From a virus: 61,545 bases of DNA. A model generated the notes under the pieces. It had not been told where the DNA came from, made no database searches, and saw nothing but the letters and a program-made list of their open reading frames with translations. Shown here piece by piece: positions 17,024-26,875 of the stretch (its first letter is position 1; each line of letters begins with the position of its first letter). The DNA lies in IMG/VR virus record IMGVR_UViG_3300040806_001491, positions 1 through 61,545 of that record; one strand, 5' to 3'. A program made the position numbers and the translations under genes.

Positions 17024-17811
17024 AGATACTCCTCTAACCAATATTTGTTCATAACATGGATATCACAATTTTCTAATCTTACTGGTATTTTAATTCTCTT
17101 GGCAGATGTTATTGCTTTAAATTCTGTGTCAGATAGCAAAATTGGGGTGTCTTTATCTAAACTGTAGTACATTTTTCCTGGTAGTATATCTGCAAAATTA
17201 TTATCTAACAGATTTAACGCAATACTAAAAAGATAGTCATTTCTAAACATGTCATTTTTAAATTTATACTGATCTACATAATATCTATAATTGTTTTGTA
17301 TAACATTAAGTAAATCAAAAAATTGTTTTACTTCTTTAGTTTTTTGAAAACAAAACACTGTAGCCCAGTAGAACATTGGTCCAATTGAACTAGTATAAGT
17401 AAATTCGTCCCTATCTCTATCAGGATGAATATCTACAGCATCTTTATAAATTTGAAACTGTCTATCTAATTCAAAAGAGTGTTTTAGTGTGTCTGAACAT
17501 AACATATAATCAACATCCATTACCAGCGTTGTATCAAACGGTGTTAGATCGTATGCTTTAGATCTTGCTGTATTTCGAAATGTAAGGGTATTAGTTGTTT
17601 TAGAGCCGTTAGAATATATTCTTTTGCTAAAGGTATTCTTTTCTTGATAATTAATTACTTTTACAAAACTTTTAGATTTTATGTCACTGTCTGTTACAAG
17701 TGCAACAGGAACATCTAAATATTTTTTTATTCTTCTAGCACATTCTTCTGCCTGTTTTATATAATTAATTTGTTCATTAGCAAAAGCAAATAAAAGTACG
17801 CCTTTATCCAT
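17020..17811 (-). CDS. GT-A glycosyltransferase-like protein (GT8-like)
   Basis: This is a 263-residue protein. GVLLFAFANEQINYIKQAEECARRI is the N-terminal nucleotide-binding part, and TTLVMDVDYMLCSDTL contains the DVD (DxD) metal motif. It shares the order of motifs and the YDLTPxD segment with the 16199-17023 product, so a gene duplication is likely. It overlaps the small upstream gene by 8 nt and the paralogue by 4 nt. It has no signal peptide or membrane segment, so it should be cytoplasmic. Confidence 0.7.
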   Translation of the reverse strand: MDKGVLLFAFANEQINYIKQAEECARRIKKYLDVPVALVTDSDIKSKSFVKVINYQEKNTFSKRIYSNGSKTTNTLTFRNTARSKAYDLTPFDTTLVMDVDYMLCSDTLKHSFELDRQFQIYKDAVDIHPDRDRDEFTYTSSIGPMFYWATVFCFQKTKEVKQFFDLLNVIQNNYRYYVDQYKFKNDMFRNDYLFSIALNLLDNNFADILPGKMYYSLDKDTPILLSDTEFKAITSAKRIKIPVRLENCDIHVMNKYWLEEYL

Positions 17812-18133
17812 TAACCAGCCCTTGTACAGAACGATTAGACTTTAATTCTTCATATGCATCAAAGTAAGATTGTAAAGCATTATTTCTTGCTTTTACAAGT
17901 GTTGCTAAAAACTCATCTATATTAGAAATACGAATAGGAGTACCTTTGTCATCGATCTCTATAGTACTAAGGGTATTATGTTCAATAGTATTAAGATAAC
18001 TTATACGAGACGTTGATGCAGAAAATTCTCCTCCATTATAAAATATAATTAAATCAGTTTCAAATTTTTCTTTAAGTAATCTTTTTTGATTAGAGAAAGT
18101 TTTTGCATAATTTGCAAAGTCATAAACGTCCAT
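17804..18133 (-). CDS. Unknown 109-residue protein, first gene of the glycosyltransferase cassette
   Basis: ATG 18133 has GGAG 6 nt upstream and follows a clear sigma70 promoter. The protein begins MDVYDFANYAKTFSNQKRLLKEKFETD and has a C-terminal helical stretch (FLATLVKARNNALQSYFDAYEELK). No known motif is visible. It may be a small helper of the two glycosyltransferases with which it is co-translated (8-nt overlap). Confidence 0.55.
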   Translation of the reverse strand: MDVYDFANYAKTFSNQKRLLKEKFETDLIIFYNGGEFSASTSRISYLNTIEHNTLSTIEIDDKGTPIRISNIDEFLATLVKARNNALQSYFDAYEELKSNRSVQGLVNG

Positions 18134-18156
18134 AATGATACTCCAAGTCTAAGTAT

Positions 18157-18185
18157 ATTATAACTTATCTATTAATAAAAGTCAA
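18157..18185 (-). promoter_or_regulatory. Sigma70 promoter of the glycosyltransferase cassette
   Basis: On the minus strand, TTGACT (18185-18180), a 17-nt spacer and TATAAT (18162-18157) give an almost perfect sigma70 promoter. The expected start is near 18150, leaving a short leader with GGAG before ATG 18133. It lies between the stop of a late structural gene and an early-type cassette. Confidence 0.8.
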
Positions 18186-18190
18186 GAGTT

Positions 18191-19537
18191 TTAATTAGGA
18201 TCTATCTGGAATCTTAATTTTGCAGCTACCCAGTGAGGTCCGTCACCTTGATAACGCCATCTGAGAACAGCATAATGAACAGCAATTCCTGAACATTCAA
18301 AGCTAAAGTTTACTGTGTTTGTTCTTGCACTTGTAGATTTACCATTAATCACACGCTGTACTACAAGGTCAGGTCCAGTGTAACTTAGTGTTCTAATTAT
18401 TAGATCTACATCTCCTGCTGGGTCTTTATCAAGTCCAAACAGTCCGTCTCTAGTTCCATCTACACTAACAGTACCTGTTACTGTTACAGTCCAATCGCCT
18501 AGCGGTATATTGTATTCGCCAATGGTATTAGTATCTGTATTTGTAGGATCATTAAATAATCCCGATGTTCCTGATTGAGAGCCTGTACGAGGTAACTCAA
18601 TGTCAACATAATAATCTGTAACCCCTTGATTAACAAGAGCTGGTTGTGTAGCAACAGGAGTTAGTGGATTATCTAAATAAGAAGGATGATACACACGATT
18701 GTTTAGCGTAAAGTCTGCTGTTACAATTTCGTCAGGAGCACCTGTTGAGCCGTCATCTAATCTTAGTTGAACTTCACCTGCATATGATGTAAGTTTACGA
18801 GCTCTTACATCTAAAAAGTTAGATGTATATGTGCCTGTTGCATATGTGTTATATGCACTTTGTTCAGCAGCAAGTGATCTCCAATTAGCATCACCTTCAA
18901 TTGGGCTCCACACTGGAGGATTGGCACTTATAAGATTTGCCATATCTTCGTAGTCTTTGTTTTTATCATCTTCCGGAACATTAGAAGCAACTACATCAGT
19001 TATTACTATGCCCCCAGCATTTTGCCAATGCCTTGCATGATCTTCATTGCTTGCTCTTCGAGTATCGCCATTAGCATTACTAGTATAATTATATCCGCCT
19101 GGAAAACCAATTATTGTTGATCCTTCAAACCCTACATTTGTATCATCTGGAATTGTAAAAGAAAAATTTGTATTACCTAAATTAGCATAACCCGGATTTA
19201 ATGCTGTTGCTGCATCTTGTATCATCTGTTCTGCTGCATTGTATAATGCTGCTGATATAACATGATTGCTTGGTATTCCTGCTGGTGACCACGGTGACGG
19301 AAGTTGTTGATGCACTTCTTCTTTTGTTGCACTACCTTTAAGAGTAAATGCTCTAGCATCAACTATATCAGAAATTAAATCATTCCAACTTTCGTTTGTA
19401 ATAATGTCATCCGAACCAACAAAACGTGTTAATGGTCGACAAAGTTGTCCTAGTTCTAATCCCCAATAATTTATTGTTTGAGTAACTAGTTCATTAAACG
19501 TGTCTGCTGTTGCTGATGTAGTAGTGGTAACTGGCAT
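18191..19537 (-). CDS. Virion structural protein, paralogue C of a three-member family
   Basis: This is a 448-residue protein. The N-terminus (FNELVTQTINYWGLELGQLCR, NESWNDLISDIVD) and the segment GFPGGYNYTSNANGD with GGIVITDVVASN mark it as a paralogue of the proteins at 12352 and 14206. The second half is beta-rich. It follows the large fibre gene at 19553 with a 15-nt gap and no promoter between them, so it belongs to the late operon starting near 22544. The glycosyltransferase cassette downstream separates it from its two relatives. Confidence 0.6.
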   Translation of the reverse strand: MPVTTTTSATADTFNELVTQTINYWGLELGQLCRPLTRFVGSDDIITNESWNDLISDIVDARAFTLKGSATKEEVHQQLPSPWSPAGIPSNHVISAALYNAAEQMIQDAATALNPGYANLGNTNFSFTIPDDTNVGFEGSTIIGFPGGYNYTSNANGDTRRASNEDHARHWQNAGGIVITDVVASNVPEDDKNKDYEDMANLISANPPVWSPIEGDANWRSLAAEQSAYNTYATGTYTSNFLDVRARKLTSYAGEVQLRLDDGSTGAPDEIVTADFTLNNRVYHPSYLDNPLTPVATQPALVNQGVTDYYVDIELPRTGSQSGTSGLFNDPTNTDTNTIGEYNIPLGDWTVTVTGTVSVDGTRDGLFGLDKDPAGDVDLIIRTLSYTGPDLVVQRVINGKSTSARTNTVNFSFECSGIAVHYAVLRWRYQGDGPHWVAAKLRFQIDPN

Positions 19538-19552
19538 TAGTAATTACTTCCT

Positions 19553-22519
19553 TTAAACTTTTAAAACACATTCAACAAGTTTTTCGCCTTCTTCTGCATT
19601 ACTGTTTAGTGCGATACCTACTAATGATCCTCCGTTAATTACAGTACTTGCACAACCATTGTCGTCTACATATACAGCTTGTCCTTTTTTAACAGGACCT
19701 ATAACTCTAACTGGTACACGCCCTTTAAGCGCAATATACTGGCCTTCAGCTTCTGCATTCATCATAAATGCTGGATCTGTACTTACAACACCTATAGCAA
19801 TATCGCCACGTTGTGCTGTATCTGCTTCGTATTCTTCACTTTGTGAAATACTAACAACAGTACCAGGAGATAGCTCTTCTGGTGTTGAATATTTTTCTGC
19901 TAAGTCAGCATAGTATGCTTGAGTTGCAACACCAACAAAATTACCAGTGTGTAGTGTAATACCGTCGGCATCATACGTACTATGTCCAGTACTATTATGA
20001 GTCATAGTAATATTTGTGCTAGATGTTGTAACTTTTTGTGGAGCATTAGAATCGTTAATATTCTTAATTTCTGAAGTGCTAATTCCACCAATAGTATCAT
20101 TTAAACCGCTTACAGCACTTGATATTTTTGCATCAACTTCACCTGAACTATCTATACCAAGATTAGACCTAGCTGTTGCTTTGCCAGAAGCATCACTAGC
20201 ATCTACACCTAAGCCGCCAACTGAAAGAGGTATAATTCCTCCGCTTTCGCCAACATAGTTTAGTGTAGTAACGTTGATAGTACCAAATGTAGCTGAAGTA
20301 CCGTCAAAAATGTTTGCATGTAGTGTACCTGAATCACCTTCTACATATACATCTGGGTGTGTTTTACTTTCTTGATATGCGCTTCCGACATCAGTTGGAA
20401 CTGTTGTAATAAAGAAATTACCTGCAGACGAAGTTGAAACTGTCTTAATAGTATCTGATTCTAATGCAAGATTTGCTGTTCCATTAAATGTTCTTGCTAC
20501 AACATCAACTACTTTAGTTGCACCTTGACCAATATAGTCATATATATCGCCACCAACATTACCAGTAAACGTACCTGTGTGATCTCCAGCTGCATTGCCT
20601 GTTAAATTACCAGTTACATTACCAGTTAAGTCACCAGTTACATCGCCAGTTACATCGCCAGTTAAGTTACCAGTTACATCGCCTACGATATTACCGCTAA
20701 AGTCTCCATGGAAGGTATTTGCATATAAATCACCGTCGCCGTCTCTAGCAGCTAGTACACCTGCTTGTGCTGTTGCACTTGCACTAATTCCTAGTGTAAC
20801 TCTTGCATTTTCTCTAGGTGTTGCATCTTGTACTTCATTTACAAAAACATTTAAATATGCTTCACCTGTAACTTCTTTAATACTTTCTACAAAGTTACCA
20901 GTAGTGTCTGTTCCTAGTGCAATACTATCTGCATTGTTAGTAATATTAATTGTTAAATCTGATGTTCCATCAAGTGTTCCACTACCTGTAACATCTCCAG
21001 AAAATGTAATTGTTCTAGGTGTTTGCCATTTAGTGGCTGATGCAGCATTACCATTAAGTTCACCAACAAACTGTCTTGCAAATACATCTTGATCGCCATT
21101 ACGTACCATTACCGTATTTGCACTACTGTTTACATTTGCGCCACGATACTCGGTACCTACAGCAATAGTGCTTGATCTAGTTGCAACACCGTTAAATACG
21201 TTTGCTGTAATATTACCAGAACCATCTCTTACAGCTACAGTATTATTATCTGCTGCTGTGCTTCCTGTTCTAAAGTCTGTACCGTTAACTAGTAAATTTT
21301 CTGCCTGAGTTACTTTTGCTGTAATTGCAGCATTAACATCAGCCTTATTCCTTAGTGCATCTGCAACTAATTCTCTTGCATAAATGTCTCCAGCGTTGTC
21401 TCTGCGCACTACTGTGTTTGCGTTTTCAACTTTGTCTAAAGATCTATAATTGCCACTTTCATCTATTAGTGTATCTGCTTTATCAGCAATACCTCTAAAA
21501 TTTGCTGCATGTACATTTGCCCATTGTAAATTTAATGACCCTAGATTATAAGTTAAATGAGCACCCGGTACTGGACCTTGTTTGTCCATTTCCATAGGAA
21601 CTTTATTAACACCGTTAGAGTCATTTACTACAAATGACAATCTTTCATCATTTTGTGAGGCTTTAATTACTGGCTTCCCGCCAACGTACTCTAATACTAG
21701 TTGTCCTGTTGCACCAATAGCAAGACCATCGTTAACCTTAATATCAACTTGGCCTAAAAATTCTGCTCCTACTCTTTGAATATATTCTTCAGCTAGAACA
21801 CCGCCTAACTTTTGTGAATTAGTAACACTACCATTTATAATATATTCACTCGATGTTACTCCGCCTTCAGCTTCTTGTGTATCAACAAGATTGATACCTT
21901 TTCTAAGTCTATCAAAACCTAGTATACTATTACTCGAATCGAGTGTAAAATCATCGTTACTTGATATGAAAATTGTTTTACCGTCAACAATACCTTTAAG
22001 TATTAAATGTTGATAGTTAGCAATTTGGCTAGGATCTACAGGGTCTGGTAATTGATCATCGTATACTAGGGCTTCTATTACTTCTGTTTGTCTATTAGTT
22101 GTTACCTTGGGGCCAACAAGCATAAAGTCTGTGCCATTGTAAACATACAGTTGGCTAGTTACATCATCCCACCAAAGATCACCGTCTTTTACATTTTGTG
22201 CTGAAAGATCAGTTCCTGTTGGCAGCTCTCCTTGATGGATATTTGCAAGACTAGTAAATATCTTATTGTCATTTCCATCAAATAGCTTTAAGCGTAAAGA
22301 TGTAGCATCTTGGTCAAACCAAAGTTGCCCTGGAATTGGTCTTGCAGGTTGTTGTTCGCTTGCAAAATTTTCTAACAGTTTTACAAAATTTTCGTTTTGT
22401 ATTTCTCCGTATCCACTATAGTTTTTACCTACTAATTTAATATCAGTAGTATTATCTATGGTTCCGTCTTCAACAACTGTTAAAATACTGTTATTTGTTA
22501 GTTCTATTGTGTATGCCAT
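19553..22519 (-). CDS. Large tail-fibre protein with GxxTG repeats
   Basis: This is a 988-residue protein. The N-terminal module (KLVGKNYSGYGEIQNENFVKLLENFAS... PIPGQLWFD, GDLWWD, QLYVYNG) is shared with the next two genes. The middle has repeats of the type RNGDQDVFARQFVGELNGNA and DGSGNITANVFNG, then a run of four-residue GxxT/GxL turns at about 20547-20700, which suggests a beta-helical shaft. The C-terminal 110 residues (AEKYSTPEELSPGTVVSIS and beyond) form a separate compact domain that looks like a cap. The late box at 22544-22551 lies upstream. It probably adsorbs to the host surface. Confidence 0.7.
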   Translation of the reverse strand: MAYTIELTNNSILTVVEDGTIDNTTDIKLVGKNYSGYGEIQNENFVKLLENFASEQQPARPIPGQLWFDQDATSLRLKLFDGNDNKIFTSLANIHQGELPTGTDLSAQNVKDGDLWWDDVTSQLYVYNGTDFMLVGPKVTTNRQTEVIEALVYDDQLPDPVDPSQIANYQHLILKGIVDGKTIFISSNDDFTLDSSNSILGFDRLRKGINLVDTQEAEGGVTSSEYIINGSVTNSQKLGGVLAEEYIQRVGAEFLGQVDIKVNDGLAIGATGQLVLEYVGGKPVIKASQNDERLSFVVNDSNGVNKVPMEMDKQGPVPGAHLTYNLGSLNLQWANVHAANFRGIADKADTLIDESGNYRSLDKVENANTVVRRDNAGDIYARELVADALRNKADVNAAITAKVTQAENLLVNGTDFRTGSTAADNNTVAVRDGSGNITANVFNGVATRSSTIAVGTEYRGANVNSSANTVMVRNGDQDVFARQFVGELNGNAASATKWQTPRTITFSGDVTGSGTLDGTSDLTINITNNADSIALGTDTTGNFVESIKEVTGEAYLNVFVNEVQDATPRENARVTLGISASATAQAGVLAARDGDGDLYANTFHGDFSGNIVGDVTGNLTGDVTGDVTGDLTGNVTGNLTGNAAGDHTGTFTGNVGGDIYDYIGQGATKVVDVVARTFNGTANLALESDTIKTVSTSSAGNFFITTVPTDVGSAYQESKTHPDVYVEGDSGTLHANIFDGTSATFGTINVTTLNYVGESGGIIPLSVGGLGVDASDASGKATARSNLGIDSSGEVDAKISSAVSGLNDTIGGISTSEIKNINDSNAPQKVTTSSTNITMTHNSTGHSTYDADGITLHTGNFVGVATQAYYADLAEKYSTPEELSPGTVVSISQSEEYEADTAQRGDIAIGVVSTDPAFMMNAEAEGQYIALKGRVPVRVIGPVKKGQAVYVDDNGCASTVINGGSLVGIALNSNAEEGEKLVECVLKV
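20547..20700 (-). repeat. Tandem short repeats encoding a GxxTG shaft
   Basis: Within the fibre gene, near-identical 12-nt units encode alternating GNLT, GDVT, GDLT and GNVT turns. On the plus strand they appear as repeated ccagttacatcgccagtta-like blocks. The number of units could change by slippage and so alter shaft length. Confidence 0.75.
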
Positions 22520-22543
22520 TCATATACCCCTGTAACGATATAG

Positions 22544-22551
22544 TATTTATC
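22544..22551 (-). promoter_or_regulatory. T4-type late promoter box (GATAAATA)
   Basis: TATTTATC on the plus strand reads GATAAATA on the minus strand, 25 nt before the ATG at 22519, in the gap between two fibre genes. Confidence 0.7.
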
Positions 22552-22559
22552 GCCTGCCC

Positions 22560-24776
22560 TTATTCTGTTTGTATTGCTTCTGCTTCAGGAACTTCTGTCC
22601 ATACTCGAGTTGAACCCGAAACAACTACTTTGTAGTATCTTTTTCTTCTAGCAACATTAAGACCCACTGTACCTGAAACTTCGTCTTCAAATGCAATATC
22701 TTCTAATAGCTGCTGGTTTGAGCCATCACCTGGTGGCTGCAATTCATTGTTTGAACTTCTTGTAACTGAAATATCACCGGTATCTATTAAAGTTTTCCAG
22801 TTAACATTTACCCATTCTTTAGTCATAGCGTCATTGATATTAACGCCGTCTACTCTACCGCTGTATTCAACAGTATATAAACGTGCTAGACATCCAATTT
22901 CTCTAAACTGTGCCGGATACATAAATTCTATAAAATCTAATATTTGACTGTTTTGTGTTTCAAAAGATCCATCCGGCATACCTGTAACGTCTAAGAATAA
23001 TGATAACGGTTCGCTTCTTACCTTAGTATCTACATAAAACTTTGTACTAGCATCTTGTGCATTAATAGGATTTCCTAAATTGCTTATAGTTTTTTGATTA
23101 GCGATAGTAATACTTGAAGCACTGTCTATTGTTAACCCGGCACCGGTTGTTTTAATAGTAGGAACACCTGCTATTTCGTCAAGTGTCATAGTAGTATGCA
23201 CTCGAAGCTGTGTAAGTATACCTAAATTTTGTAGGTTTGAATTAACAACATTAGATCCTATCGTAGTAGCATTTAAAACTTCGTCATCGTCTACTCTAAT
23301 TGATTTTCCAGCTACAAGATTTATATTATCACTGAATTCCCAGTTAGTTCCGTTAATAGTATCATTGATCCACTTAATGTGTTTATCATATTGATTAATA
23401 GAGCTGGCTGGACCTTTTACAATTATGCCGGCACCGTTTGCTGTAATGTCTGTTCGTTGACTAACTCCTGTAGCATAAACTGTTTGGTTACTATCAACTT
23501 CTTGTGTTAAACTTCCGGATTGGCTACCTATAAACGCATCGTTAGAATTAGTTGTAAATGTTCCGTTAATAGGTTCAAGATACATTGTAGATCTATCTGA
23601 TGAAATAGATTTAAATGATCCTGATGCTAAACTGTTGGTTTGTGTTATAATTTCACCTACAACTAGTCCACTAGCAATAGTTGCTTTTAGCGGTGTGTTA
23701 AAAGTAAGTACAGCGTCAGCATGACCTAATTCTATATTATAATCATCTACTGTAAGTGTAGCGGTCTCGATAGTTGTATTAGAGCCTTCAACTACTAAAT
23801 CACCTCTAATTCTAGCATCACCATTTACATCTAATGTACTAGTAGGAAGAGCACCTTGGTCCATGTTTAAACCTACACGTCTTGTAGGTGCATGAATTAC
23901 TACTCCGTCAAAAAAGTCATCTACATCGTTTAGTAGTCTAAAACGCATACTATCATTAGTATTGTTAGTTTGTATATTAAAGAATGGTCCAGATGTTCTA
24001 AGTTGAGCGTTTTGTGTTGGTCCAATAATAAGACCTTGCGGACTAGCAATAGTCAAACTTCCTGAAGTATTTCCATCTGCATCATTACGCAAAAACTGAG
24101 AGGCTGTTAATCTAATAGTTTCGCCAGTGACTTGATCTGTTTGGTCAGTGATTAAACTGTTTGCAGCATCTGATAATCCAAATAATCTAAAATTGTCTTG
24201 ATCAATAATTGTAAAACCTTTTTGGATTGCTCCTGAAATTCCTGGTATATTCTGTGCTGACACTGGAGTAAAAGTTTCGTTACTAAGAACAGCAACTCTA
24301 GAGTTTGCTATCCATAAAACTAATACTGTTCTACCTTTACTATCATTACCTGTAACAGTAATTACTTCAAAGCCTGATTTACCTTGTGCTGCACTGTATA
24401 TAGGCCCAACCAATTGGATATCAGATCCGTCAAAGAAATATAATTTGTTATCAGCATTGTCAATCCATATATCGCCTGCAACCATTTGCGGCTGTGTATT
24501 TTGTACAATAGGACCATTTGACTTAAATCCAAAACCATCATATATTTTTAATCTACTTTCTGATGTATCAAACCAAAGTTGTCCTGTTAACGGCGTAGAT
24601 GGAGCACTTGTGCTAGCAAAATTTTCTAGCATTTTAATAAGGTTTTCGTTATAAAATTCTCCGAATCCTGTATAGTTTCTTCCTATTAATGTTAAATCTG
24701 TAGATGTTTGATCAATTTGTCCGTCAACTAGTTCTACTAGTAATGATCCATCTGTTTTATTTAATTTGTAACTCAT
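22560..24776 (-). CDS. Tail-fibre-like structural protein, second of three paralogues
   Basis: This is a 738-residue protein. The N-terminal module (LIGRNYTGFGEFYNENLIKMLENFAS, TPLTGQLWFD, GDIWID, KLYFFDGSDIQLVGP) is the same as in the two neighbours, in the same order and spacing. The middle has beta-helix-like segments (DVNGDARIRGDLVVEGSNTTIETATLTVDDYNIELG), typical of fibre shafts and chaperone-style tails. The C-terminus (RRKRYYKVVVSG, WTEVPEAEA) looks like a small globular head. It overlaps the upstream gene by one base at 24776. Confidence 0.65.
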   Translation of the reverse strand: MSYKLNKTDGSLLVELVDGQIDQTSTDLTLIGRNYTGFGEFYNENLIKMLENFASTSAPSTPLTGQLWFDTSESRLKIYDGFGFKSNGPIVQNTQPQMVAGDIWIDNADNKLYFFDGSDIQLVGPIYSAAQGKSGFEVITVTGNDSKGRTVLVLWIANSRVAVLSNETFTPVSAQNIPGISGAIQKGFTIIDQDNFRLFGLSDAANSLITDQTDQVTGETIRLTASQFLRNDADGNTSGSLTIASPQGLIIGPTQNAQLRTSGPFFNIQTNNTNDSMRFRLLNDVDDFFDGVVIHAPTRRVGLNMDQGALPTSTLDVNGDARIRGDLVVEGSNTTIETATLTVDDYNIELGHADAVLTFNTPLKATIASGLVVGEIITQTNSLASGSFKSISSDRSTMYLEPINGTFTTNSNDAFIGSQSGSLTQEVDSNQTVYATGVSQRTDITANGAGIIVKGPASSINQYDKHIKWINDTINGTNWEFSDNINLVAGKSIRVDDDEVLNATTIGSNVVNSNLQNLGILTQLRVHTTMTLDEIAGVPTIKTTGAGLTIDSASSITIANQKTISNLGNPINAQDASTKFYVDTKVRSEPLSLFLDVTGMPDGSFETQNSQILDFIEFMYPAQFREIGCLARLYTVEYSGRVDGVNINDAMTKEWVNVNWKTLIDTGDISVTRSSNNELQPPGDGSNQQLLEDIAFEDEVSGTVGLNVARRKRYYKVVVSGSTRVWTEVPEAEAIQTE

Positions 24777-26872
24777 TAGCCGCCTACTCCAGTGTATATA
24801 ATATAGTTTACAGCAACAAACGGATTCATAACATTTAATGATTCGCCAACATTGTCATCAGTGTCAATCTTACCAGTTTTAGGTATCAGTAACCCTTGTG
24901 CTGATCCAGTTGCTTGCGTAGCCGGAAAATCACTAACTACGTTTGGATCTGATGATGATTGAGTATCATCAGGTCTAACAGCATAAAACTCTAAGTCTTG
25001 TTCTCCTTGACTGTTGTAACTATATAATTCGTGTTCGTGTTCTGGTAAGTTGTTAACACCAATTCTTCTAGCTTGTGTAGCATAAGTTGGTGAAGCACCT
25101 ACGTTATCAGCACCTTCAGTTACTCGTCCTCGAGCATTACCGTTCATGTTGTCAACACCTAGAGGAAATGCTCCTCTCATATCAGGTAATCCAAAAAATC
25201 CTGTTTGATTATTTTGTTCTGATTGAACTGTGGCTGCATCTTTAAAAGAATTACCAATAACATCATATAACGGTAGATAATCTTCTATCCTTATATTTCT
25301 ACCGTCACAAAACAACCAACCATCAGGTTCTTCTGATCCAGCAAATGGAACTATAGTACCTATTGGCATTAATCCAGTAATACCATTGAATATAGAACTT
25401 GCTTTTACTTTGTAAGTTCCAGTAGGCTCTGAATTTCTATATAAAATAAACTCGTCTTGTGGTTCAGTAGCTGAAACAAGAGTTTGACCATTAATAAACT
25501 CGTCATTAACTGTAGTTTGGAATGTAAGTGTTCCTTGTTGTCCGTCAAAGCTAACATTAGGTGCTGTTACTTGTCCAGACATCCTAAGTACTGTAGGCGT
25601 TGTTAATTTGTCAGCACTACCTGCACGTTGTGATACAGAACCAATAACGTCTCCTACCAACGTACCTCTAAACTCTGTTGCATGAACAGTATTAAATTTG
25701 TTTATAGGTGTACCAACAGTAATTGTATTACTAGAAGGAACAATATTTCCGCCTGTTGTAATTTCTCCTAAGACAGTTAAGGTATCTCCGATATTTGCAT
25801 CTCCTGCAATACCTACACCACCGTCTACTACCAATGCTCCGCTGCTAATACTAGTTGAAGGTATCTGACCTGAAACTTCAATAACTGTATCAGTTTTTAT
25901 TTTTCCGCCAACATGTAATGTTGCATCTTGATCAGGATTAAGTTTGTTAACACCAACGTTTCCAGAATTTCCATCAAGTCTTAATTGTGTTCCTAAAACA
26001 CCGTTTACAGAAACTCCAAAATCTAAGTTGCCGCCGCCTTCATTAGACAAGTAACCTGCACTACCAGTCACTCTTAGTTTTAATAAACTATCTGCTCCAA
26101 TTGTAGTAAGTCCATTATCATTTTGAATACTTATACCATAATTTGTAACATTGACCTGGTCTTTACGCATAAAGCTACTTGCTGGAATTGGATTATCAAT
26201 ATCTGCTTGTGTAGTACCAACTATTAAACCTTCTGCTTTTTCTGCAATACCTCTAAACTTAGTTAATCCGTCTCCTGTAATATCAATCGTTGATAAATTT
26301 ATACCAGGACGAATAATATTAAACCCTTCGATTTTAGTTTTTGGTGTAAATGTTTCGCTTGCTATAATAGCTACTTCTTTACCTTTAGTTTCTATTAAAA
26401 CAGCACCGTAGGTTCTATCATCTGTTCCAATTACTTCAATTGGTCTAGAACCAGTAGCTAGGCCTTCTGCAAATTCTGGGCCTACTAATATCCAAGTAGC
26501 ACCAGTAAACAAATATAACTGTTGATTGTCAGTATCTGCCCACAAATCTCCTACTACTGATTTGCCTACATCAGGAGCGGTTGGAGCTTTTTTTAATCCT
26601 CCTGCTGCTACCCAATTAGTACCATCATATAATTTTAATTGATCAACACCAATCGTATTATCATACCAAAGTTGACCTTCAATTGGATTAGTAGGTTCTT
26701 GATTATTAGCAAAATTTTCTAATAGATGTAAAAAGTTTTCAGCTACAGCCGCACCGTATGCTGTTGTGTTTCTTCCTGGCAACGACAAACTAGTTTCTGT
26801 ATTTAGAGTACTGTCCTCTATAACTAGTGTTCCTTTATTAGTTAAATCTGAAAATTTTATTTCGTATGCCAT
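24776..26872 (-). CDS. Tail-collar-domain fibre protein, third of three paralogues
   Basis: This is a 698-residue protein. The N-terminal module (LPGRNTTAYGAAVAENFLHLLENFAN, PIEGQLWYD, GDLWAD, QLYLFTG) is shared with the previous two proteins. The C-terminal 180 residues begin GLMPIGTIVPFAGSEEPDGW and contain LFCDGRNI, GLPDMRGAFPLG and NLPEHEHEL, which identify a phage tail collar domain as found in T4 gp12-like fibres. The histidines in EHEHEL may bind metal at the trimer tip. The gene lies 4 nt downstream of the structural gene at 27490. Confidence 0.8.
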   Translation of the reverse strand: MAYEIKFSDLTNKGTLVIEDSTLNTETSLSLPGRNTTAYGAAVAENFLHLLENFANNQEPTNPIEGQLWYDNTIGVDQLKLYDGTNWVAAGGLKKAPTAPDVGKSVVGDLWADTDNQQLYLFTGATWILVGPEFAEGLATGSRPIEVIGTDDRTYGAVLIETKGKEVAIIASETFTPKTKIEGFNIIRPGINLSTIDITGDGLTKFRGIAEKAEGLIVGTTQADIDNPIPASSFMRKDQVNVTNYGISIQNDNGLTTIGADSLLKLRVTGSAGYLSNEGGGNLDFGVSVNGVLGTQLRLDGNSGNVGVNKLNPDQDATLHVGGKIKTDTVIEVSGQIPSTSISSGALVVDGGVGIAGDANIGDTLTVLGEITTGGNIVPSSNTITVGTPINKFNTVHATEFRGTLVGDVIGSVSQRAGSADKLTTPTVLRMSGQVTAPNVSFDGQQGTLTFQTTVNDEFINGQTLVSATEPQDEFILYRNSEPTGTYKVKASSIFNGITGLMPIGTIVPFAGSEEPDGWLFCDGRNIRIEDYLPLYDVIGNSFKDAATVQSEQNNQTGFFGLPDMRGAFPLGVDNMNGNARGRVTEGADNVGASPTYATQARRIGVNNLPEHEHELYSYNSQGEQDLEFYAVRPDDTQSSSDPNVVSDFPATQATGSAQGLLIPKTGKIDTDDNVGESLNVMNPFVAVNYIIYTGVGG

Positions 26873-26875
26873 AAG

